This document shows, piece by piece, positions 57,571 to 64,000 of a DNA stretch of 64,000 nt. A model generated the notes under the pieces. That model saw only the letters and a list, made by a program, of their open reading frames with translations. It was not told where the DNA came from and did not search any database. Each line of letters begins with the position of its first letter. Within the stretch, counting starts at the first letter, position 1. This DNA is from Symbiodinium natans (lineage: Eukaryota > Sar > Dinophyceae > Suessiales > Symbiodiniaceae). Both the position numbers and the translations under genes were made by a program. The stretch is taken from NCBI GenBank assembly GCA_905221605.1, contig CAJNDS010001979.1, forward strand, positions 272,501-336,500, written 5' to 3'.

Positions 57571-57851
57571 CAACAGTTGTTTTTGGGGCTGTGTCCTGAA
57601 CCCCTCCTCCCACCCAGGCCTGGACCTGGTTTAGGGTTCAGGGTTTAGGGTTCCATGCCTCCCACTCCCCAAACTCAGAACCCCTAAGCCTGTCTAAGCC
57701 CCAAACTTCTAAACCCTCAATCCCCCGAAGCCCTCGAAGCCTGCCTCAAAACCCTCTAAACGCCTCATCCCTCTAAACCCCTCTGAACCCTAAACCCTAA
57801 AGCCTCAACCCTAAACCCTAAACACCCTAACTACACACCCCGAAGCCTCAG

Positions 57852-57933
57852 GACATGTGGCGCAGCGAGCAGACCCTGGAGGTTCTCCTAGCAGAGCTCT
57901 CCGCCGCGATACCTCTCTACAGCAAGGACGCTT
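57852..57933 (+). CDS. candidate exon, first beyond the retrotransposon
   Basis: CCTCAG acceptor; phase 0 start compatible with 43615-43675; reads DMWRSEQTLEVLLAELSAAI then PLYSKDA; possible GA donor (T|GATTTAGGG). Confidence 0.58.
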
Positions 57934-59048
57934 GATTTAGGGATTTAGGAGGTTTAGGGTTTAGGGCTTAGGGTTTAGGGTTTAGGGGATTTAGGAGGTT
58001 TAGGGTTTAGGAGATTTAGGGGCTTGGGTTGTGAGGGTTCTTCGGGCGTAGGGCTCAGGAGGTTTGGGCTGAGGAGGTTTGGGCTGAGGGTTTCAGGTTT
58101 AGGGTTTAGGATTTAGGGGTTTCGGGGTTTTAGGGTATTTAGTTCGTAGGGCTCACGGGGTTTAGGGAAGTTAAGTTGGTTGGGGGGTTTACGGGTTCAG
58201 GGCTATGCTTAGTTCAATATAGGGTTTAGGGCTCCAGGTGTTGTTTTTTGGGTTTAGGGTTTAGGGTTTAGCCTTGGGAAGTTTGTTAAGGGCACTGAAT
58301 CATCCAGTGTGGGAATTTGGTGGGGGGCCCTGCAGGAGGACGACGTGCCTGCAGAACACTTCCCTTATTCGCAGCCCGGCAACAACTGTATTGGGATTCA
58401 GAGTCTAGAATAATCAGGGAGAGGGGGAGGAGGGTGTAAGGGCCCTCGTTGCCTTGCTCAGCTGTCGCCAGAAGCATTTGCGGTAGTTCACCCAACCACA
58501 AACCGGAAACCCTGCAAACCCTAAACCCTCAACTCTAAACCCTAAACCCTAAACCCTCAAGCCTTTAAACCCTAAACTCTAAACCCTAAACCCTAAACCC
58601 TCAATCCTTCAAACCCTAAACTCCAAACACCAAACAAGGGCACTCATCTACGCCTCGGTGGGCGGCTGTTTGTTCTGACCCTCGGCTGGGATAGTTGTCC
58701 TGGTTATAGGGTTTAAGGGTTAAATTTCGGGTTTAGGGCTTGGGGTTTAGGGCTTAGAGTTTAGGGTTTGGGGTTTGGGGTTTAGGGTTAATAGGTTTGA
58801 GGGCGTGTCGCCCCACGCAACGGCAGTAAACACAGTGTGGGAATTTCGCCCCGGCACACCCAGCGGGTGTGTGGGGGGGGGGGGGGCATACCACGCAAAG
58901 GAACATGTTTCCAATGCGGTCCAACAGTTTTTGTTGGTGCTCTGTTCCCACCACCCCTAAACCCTAAACCCTAAACCCTGAACCCTGAACCCTGAACCCT
59001 GAACCCTAAACCCTAAACCCTAAACCCTGAACCGTTGAAATCATGTAG
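57934..59048. repeat. mixed TTTAGGG and CCCTAAA variant repeats
   Basis: TTTAGGG variants to about 58270, a unique 58271-58500 stretch with no supported gene, CCCTAAA units at 58505-58620, TTTAGGG at 58720-58790, a G-run near 58868 and CCCTGAA/CCCTAAA units at 58954-59030. Intron-like. Confidence 0.7.
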
Positions 59049-59090
59049 GTGGCTGCTGCGCCATCATCTGCTACAACTGCCGGAGAAAAG
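59049..59090 (+). CDS. candidate short exon
   Basis: ATGTAG acceptor; two frames are open (VAAAPSSATTAGEK or WLLRHHLLQLPEK); donor AAAG|GTGGGC. Frame unresolved. Confidence 0.35.
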
Positions 59091-59159
59091 GTGGGCCGAA
59101 GGCCCGCGCTCCACATGTCTTGGGGTCAGTAGGGTTTAGGGTTTAGGATTTAGGGTTTA

Positions 59160-60160
59160 GGGTTAGGGTGTTCTTAGAGAGCCCTACAACCCCTAGCCCT
59201 AAACCTCCGCACCCCAGACCCCAGAACAAACACGGAAGCCCCTTGACGAGTCAGGGTGGAGATACTTGAAGAATCGGGGGCGGGGGGTGGCAAGCATGTG
59301 TGTTCTCGTGTAGAATTAGAAGTAGGAGAACTTCGAATAGGGCCCTTTTGGGTTTTCGTGGCCCTACATTACACTACTTACTAAGTCAGCCGACTCAGTG
59401 CCAAATCTTACAACGTGAAAACCGTTTACTAACCCACGCAGTGGAGGAATTCGTGGGATCAGGGTTTGCAGAGCTTTTGGCTTTTGGCATTGAGTTAGGG
59501 TATAAGAGTAGGTAAATATATATCTCAGGGATTCAGAACTTGGCGGTCTTAGAATTCGTTCTGTATCGAAGAGTTTTGGTCCTAGGCTTCAGGATTTGGA
59601 CTGTGTGTGGAAGTAGACCGCAACTCCTTGAGACCACGAGGCAAGGTTTGCACGCTCTTAGGTCCATTTCAGGGTTTAGGACTTAGTTCGAGGGTTCCTT
59701 CGCCGCCCTTAAATGAGCTTCTCTTCGGTTCCCGTTGATGCGCTGCGAATTGAGGGCTCAGCATTGACCCCCAAAACCCTGAACCCCAAACCCTAAACCC
59801 TAAACCCTGACCTAAGACTTTACCGTAAACCCTAATAAAACCCGAAACCCTAAACCCTAAACCCTATAACCTCAGACTTTGCCTTGGCAACTGCAAGGTC
59901 GTATCCTTGGTAGCCCAGCTGTACCATTTTCCCTCTTTTTGGTTCAAGGTTCCCTGATAAAGTAACCAACTCTAAAAGGGGTGCCCTCATTACACTATGG
60001 TTGCTGGGCTACCATGCAAGCATCATACAGGCTAAGGGATCCTGTTGGGCAAGAGCTGCGGTTTATGGTTTGTGTGCTTTAGCCTTCTAAGCCCTTGTAG
60101 TACATTCCCACTACTTTAGCCCTCAGCTTCCTAGCTCCACCTTGGCAATTCCAGGGCGTT
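59160..60160. other. mostly unique sequence without a supported gene
   Basis: Contains a 71-codon open frame (59300-59515) of uncertain status, scattered CCCTAAA units (59775-59870) and a GGGGTGCCCTCATTACACTA segment (59978) resembling the family D/B foldbacks. Confidence 0.4.
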
Positions 60161-60261
60161 TCGGGGGTTTAGGGTTTAGGGTTTAGGGTTTAGGGTTTAG
60201 GGTATCACTTTTCGATCCTGCGAGGTCTATCACACCATGAATTGTGTGTGGTACAAGCCGG

Positions 60262-60378
60262 ACCACATATGGGTGTTCCCCAGAATAGGGTACCCCTTTT
60301 ATCTCCCCTACCAGAATAGAATCCCCTGGCAGGGACCCCCCAACAAGGGTACCCCCATTTTCGGAAACCCCCACATGG
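60262..60378. mobile_element. MITE family B, best copy
   Basis: Left ACCACATATGGGTGTTCCCC and right AAACCCCCACATGGT are imperfect inverted repeats with inner GGGTACCCC/GGGTACCCCC. The centre CCAGAATAGAATCCCC links it to 690-775 and 1663-1742. Confidence 0.62.
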
Positions 60379-60610
60379 TGCGTTTCTGCCACATTGACGG
60401 GGCAGAGGTTTGCTACTGTTGATTCAAGCGAAAGTCAGCTGTATTCACCCAGCTTCCTGGGCCTTGATCACGAATGCTTCGAAGGTTAGGCTTTAGGGTT
60501 TGGGGTTTAGGGTTAGGATTTAGTTTCAAGGAAGTTCCTAAACCCCTAAACCGTGAACTCGAAGCCCAAGACCCACACCCTAGATCCGATCTCAACTTCC
60601 CGGAATGCAG

Positions 60611-60646
60611 GATGCTGCCAAGCAAATGAAGATGCATCAGCCGGAT
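60611..60646 (+). CDS. candidate short exon
   Basis: AATGCAG acceptor; 12 codons DAAKQMKMHQPD; donor GAT|GTGTGC; phase 0 both ends. Confidence 0.4.
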
Positions 60647-61336
60647 GTGTGCCTGGGCTCTAGTTTTTTGGAGCGTAGGGATTGAGAGTTCAGCGTTTTA
60701 TGGTTTTTGTGGTTTAGTTTTCTTGGGTTTTGGGGTTTGGGGTTTTTGTTTAGGTGCTTGTAGGGTAGTCAGTCAGTAGATGATTATATTGGGTAGAGTC
60801 ACAAGTACGCAGGAGAACCCCTTAATTGGGGCCCCGCCTGAAGTATTTAAATATTTGCAACCCTGCAAATCCCCTCCCCTTAGACTTCGACCACCCGAGA
60901 TCCTCGACCTTCAGCCCGAAACCCTAAACCCAAGAAGATACCCAGAAGCTAAATACTTTGCATGATTCCCATGCCAGTGGCAAGGACATCTTTTAGAACA
61001 CCTGCGAGAAAAGCTATTTGGTTTCTGCGTTGAAGGCCCCGGAACTCCCAATTCAGTTAAACCACAACACAAACCTCAGTCCTGGGGCGTAGGGTTTGGG
61101 TTTCAAGGTTTAGGGTTTGGTTAGGGTTCAGGATTTAGGGTTTACAGTTTAGTTAGGTTTCCGGGCTTAGGGCCTTCGGTTTGGGGTTCAGGGTTTAGGG
61201 TCTTCGGGTTTGGGGTTCAGGGTTCAGGGTTCAGGCTTCAGGGTTCAGGGTTTAGGCTTTAGGGTTCAGGGTTCAGGGTTCGGGGTTTATGCTCTTTGTT
61301 AAACCCTCAACCCTGAGCCCTCAGCCTTCGATGCAG

Positions 61337-61392
61337 GCAAGACACAGGGCTCGGCCCATGAATCCGAGCCGCGTCGGCAAGAAGCCTTTCGG
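61337..61392 (+). CDS. candidate exon with telomeric-repeat donor
   Basis: GATGCAG acceptor; the favoured frame reads KTQGSAHESEPRRQEAF; donor GG|GTTTAGGG. TTTAGGG/TTAGGG units follow to about 61510. Confidence 0.42.
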
Positions 61393-61643
61393 GTTTAGGG
61401 GTTTAGGGTTTAGGGTTAGGGTTTAGGGTTAGGGTTTAGGGTTAGGGTTTAGGGTCTGGGGTTTGGGGATTGGGGTTTAGGGTTTGGGGTTTGGGGTTTA
61501 GGGTTTAGGGTGTAGAGTTAGGACTTAGGGTTGAGGGTTTGGGGACTAGGGATCTTGCTTTTTTTTGTCAAGGGCAGAAGTGCTTGAGGACAGGGTCTTC
61601 AGAATCTTAAGCCCAACACCTTAAGCCCTCAGAGCTTACGGAT

Positions 61644-62065
61644 CTTTACCCTAAACCCTAAACCCTAAACCCTAAACCCTAAACCCTGAACCCTGAACCC
61701 TAAACCCTAAACCCTAAACCCTAAACCCTAAACCCTAAAACCTAAACCCTAAACCCTAAACCCTAAACCCTAAACCCTGAACCCTGAACCCTGAACCCTG
61801 AACCCGAACCCTAAACCCTAACCCTAAACCTAAACCTAAACCTTACGAAATTATCAGGTTTGGCTTTCCAGAACCTGGTGATTTCAGAGTGGGAGGGGAT
61901 CAGGAGTCGACTCAGACACCTTCCGATAATTTTTTTGGTTTGGGGCTAACAAATAGGGGGGGGGGGGGGGTGGGGGGTAAACCCTAAACCCTAAACCCTA
62001 AACCCTAAACCCTAAACCCTAAACCCTAAACCCTAAACCCTAAACCCTAAACCCTAAACCCTAAA
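61644..62065 (-). repeat. two CCCTAAA arrays
   Basis: 61644-61845 (with CCCTGAA variants) and 61975-62065, separated by unique sequence ending in a G-run of about 18. Confidence 0.95.
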
Positions 62066-62089
62066 TGCCCCATTGCGTTTTACCTTGAG

Positions 62090-62128
62090 TTCCACCGGAA
62101 GGTTGGAGAACCTGAAGCCGGATGGCCT
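62090..62128 (+). CDS. candidate short exon
   Basis: CCTTGAG acceptor; 13 codons FHRKVGEPEAGWP; donor CCT|GTAGGG. The open frame extends left as FYLE. Confidence 0.38.
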
Positions 62129-62255
62129 GTAGGGCTCTGTTGGGGGTTTAGGGTTTAGGGTTTAGGGTTAAGGGTTTAGGGTTTAGGGTTTAGGGCTTAG
62201 GGCTCCTCTGCAGCCCTGAAATGGTCCCTTCTTCAGCCCTTTGTTCCCTTCATAG

Positions 62256-62325
62256 AAGTTCGCAACTTCAAGGAAGGCCCGGTCGGAAAAATCCAAGCAG
62301 GGAGGTCCAAGCAAGATGCAGCCCG
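62256..62325 (+). CDS. candidate exon, unidentified gene
   Basis: Pyrimidine tract and TTCATAG acceptor; two bases then VRNFKEGPVGKIQAGRSKQD then AA; donor CG|GTAGAA. Confidence 0.52.
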
Positions 62326-62342
62326 GTAGAAACAAATTAAGA

Positions 62343-62424
62343 CGGTTTAGGGTTTAGGGTTTAGGGTTTAGGGTTTAGGGTTTAGGGTTTAGGGTTTAGG
62401 GTTTAGGGTTTAGGGTTTAGGGTT
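62343..62424 (+). repeat. TTTAGGG array
   Basis: About 11 perfect units. The stretch 62425-63770 holds further CCCTAAA (62669-62735) and TTTAGGG (62830-62930) patches. An AT-richer unique region (62940-63480) has open frames on both strands, none convincing. Confidence 0.95.
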
Positions 62425-63658
62425 AACCCTAGACCCTGAACCCTAAACTCTAAGCCCGCATGCTTACTATATGCCTGGGGTTGCCTGTTTGGGGCGTTTA
62501 TTCTAACACTTCCTGTAGAGGTTAGAATCCTATAGCCCTCGCCAAGAAGCTTTAAAGGCCTAACACCCGTGTTTACATTTCTCAAGCCTTACACCCCGAT
62601 ACCCCCAACCAAACCCTACATACAGAAACCCAGAACGCGAAGTTGCAACTGCGTAAGCTACATATTCCACCCTAAACCCTAAACCCTAAACCCGAAACCC
62701 TAAACCCTAAACCCTAAACCCGAAACCCGAAACCCGAACACAAGCCCCTGCAACCCCAGGTGATTGGGGGCTCCTGCCCCTCTGTGCGTGACTTGACTTC
62801 TGGAGGAATTGCAGCTATTGGTTTATGGGTAGTGAGGGTTTGGGGTTTGGGGTTTAGGGTTTAGGGTTTAGGGTTAAGGGTTTAGGGTTCAGGGTTCAGG
62901 GTTCAGGGTTTAGGGTTTAGGGTTTAAGCGGGGTTCTGAGTCTGGTAACTATAGGTACAACCGTATTTGAGGCCCTAAGCCCGAAACCCTAAAACCTGAA
63001 CCTCCAAGGTAGCAGAAACACACGAGCTTGCAAACAGCCGAGGAACGCCCAACAGATGAGAAGGTCGCAAAACCAGGATGGGCTATTGGGCCTTCTAATC
63101 CAACAATCAACCCTATAAACGGCATTTTAGGGGTTGTAGGGTCTAATTGCCCATCCTGCATGGAAGGTCGAACAAACCAAGCTAAGTCGAAGAAAGTAAG
63201 AGAAACAGGGGCCCGCGCAAACAACCGGAGGAGTTTCACGATGGTGCGGTTGTTCACTGTTGTTTGTTGGCTGTTAACGTCGAGTTTAACTTTCGAGTTT
63301 GCTTGTCGTGCTTGGTGCGGTTGTTCACCATTTTTGTTTGCATCATTTTCAGCACTGGAGTTTGTCGTAGGTTTCGGAACCATGGCCTGTTTTGTTTTGT
63401 ACGTTTTCGTGGTTTCACAACACCACTTGTCAAAGGAAAAAACGCAACTCTAGCTAACCTGACAGAAACCCTAAACAACACAAAACCCTAACCCTGTTCA
63501 GGGTGTTCGTGTCTAGGGCTTCGGGTGGTTCGGTGGAAGGCCCCCTGCCTGGGGGGCTGAGCAGTCAACCCCTCTTTACAAAGCCCTAAACCCTAAACCC
63601 TAAACCCCTAAGGGGTTGAAGTTTTAGAGACCGAAAGCTTAGCTTTTTTGCCCTCGAA

Positions 63659-63745
63659 CCTTTTTGTCCCTAATGGGGATTATAATCGTGGGTACTATAA
63701 TCACCATTAAGGACTGCTGTTATCCAGGGGGGAAACATCCTAAGT
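63659..63745. repeat. family C foldback copy
   Basis: ATTAAGGACTGCTGTTATCC and GGGGGGAAACATCCTAAG match the right half of 20136-20238; the left GTCCCTAATGGGGATTATAA pairs partly with it. Confidence 0.55.
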
Positions 63746-63769
63746 TTAGGGTTGCGGGTGTGGGGTTTG

Positions 63770-63863
63770 AGGGTTTACCCTAAACCCTAAACCCTAAACC
63801 CTAAACCCTAAACCCTAAACCCTAAACCCTAAACCCCAAACCCCAAACCCCAAACCCTAAACC
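63770..63863 (-). repeat. CCCTAAA/CCCCAAA array
   Basis: About 13 units before the last exon-like island. Confidence 0.95.
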
Positions 63864-63887
63864 GGGGATTTAGAGTTCACACTGCAG

Positions 63888-64000
63888 GTCGAACGCCAGC
63901 TTTTTCTTCTACTGGCTGTCCACGCAGACGCACCCAAGATGGCTGAGCAGCCCTCCCCGATGTGGGAAACTCCTTTGTGCGGTTTCGGGTTCATCCTAGG
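63888..64000 (+). CDS. candidate exon running off the window
   Basis: ACACTGCAG acceptor. Two frames are open: VERQLFLLLAVHADAPKMAE and, with a one-base start that fits the exon at 62256, SNASFFFYWLSTQTHPRWLS. The right end is not in the window. Confidence 0.45.

Noticed and set aside
1-64000. rRNA, tRNA, snRNA or spliced-leader genes
   Set aside because: I looked for conserved tRNA box and dinoflagellate spliced-leader strings and found no convincing match by eye; a covariance-model scan would be decisive.

Overview
This window looks like nuclear DNA of a dinoflagellate, most likely a Suessiales/Symbiodiniaceae-type or Prorocentrum-type genome. The signs are dozens of interstitial TTTAGGG/CCCTAAA arrays, short GC-rich exon-like islands that all read on the + strand with GT/GC/GA splice donors, no recognisable bacterial-style genes, and a Ty1/copia element whose polyprotein carries accessory domains of a kind found in dinoflagellate retroelement proteins. 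The taxonomic call is an inference; no rRNA, spliced-leader or plastid marker was found.

Background layer (1-43.7 kb and 57.4-64 kb): roughly 50 islands of about 40-270 bp, open in one frame, are separated by telomere-like repeats. Most islands have an AG acceptor on the left, often after CCCTAAA-oriented repeats, and a donor on the right that runs straight into TTTAGGG-oriented repeats (GTTTAGGG). Several consecutive islands agree in codon phase. I read these as exons of one or more large + strand genes whose introns begin with TTTAGGG and end with CCCTAAA arrays, so each intron could fold back on itself. I do not recognise the encoded protein(s). The introns also hold foldback (MITE-like) elements from several families, microsatellites, locally homogenised variants of the heptamer (TTTAGGGG, CCCCAAA, CCCTAAG, TGAGGGC, GGGTTTAATA) and two larger terminal-inverted-repeat structures: 2.59-5.44 kb, containing a diverged satellite and a near-perfect 0.5-kb palindrome, and 17.2-19.4 kb.

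Centrepiece (43,711-57,383): a 13.7-kb, apparently young Ty1/copia-like LTR retrotransposon lies in sense orientation inside one telomere-repeat intron. It has 145-bp LTRs with one mismatch, flanking GGGTT, a polypurine tract, and two long ORFs. ORF1 (1143 codons) encodes a coiled coil, a capsid-like region, an SR-rich segment, two CCCH zinc fingers and a DTG protease. ORF2 lies in the -1 frame and overlaps ORF1 by 70 nt. The overlap holds a GGGTTTT slippery heptamer, a 9-nt spacer and a GC hairpin, which is the layout of a programmed -1 frameshift. ORF2 (3182 codons from a GTG-initiated frame) encodes integrase, reverse transcriptase and RNase H. It then continues for about 1800 residues with cargo: a 2OG-Fe(II) oxygenase-like domain (HxD...H...R), a PC-motif methyltransferase-like domain, an SGNH-hydrolase-like domain, a Tpt1/KptA-like RNA 2'-phosphotransferase domain, a zinc ribbon and a W/S/R-rich tail. 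The pairing of a nucleic-acid methyltransferase-like domain with an oxygenase and an RNA-repair-type enzyme on one retroelement polyprotein is the most striking system in the window.

Limits: exon calls rest on reading-frame openness, splice-site fit and phase only. Domain calls rest on motif recognition by eye. Array boundaries are approximate to a few bases.
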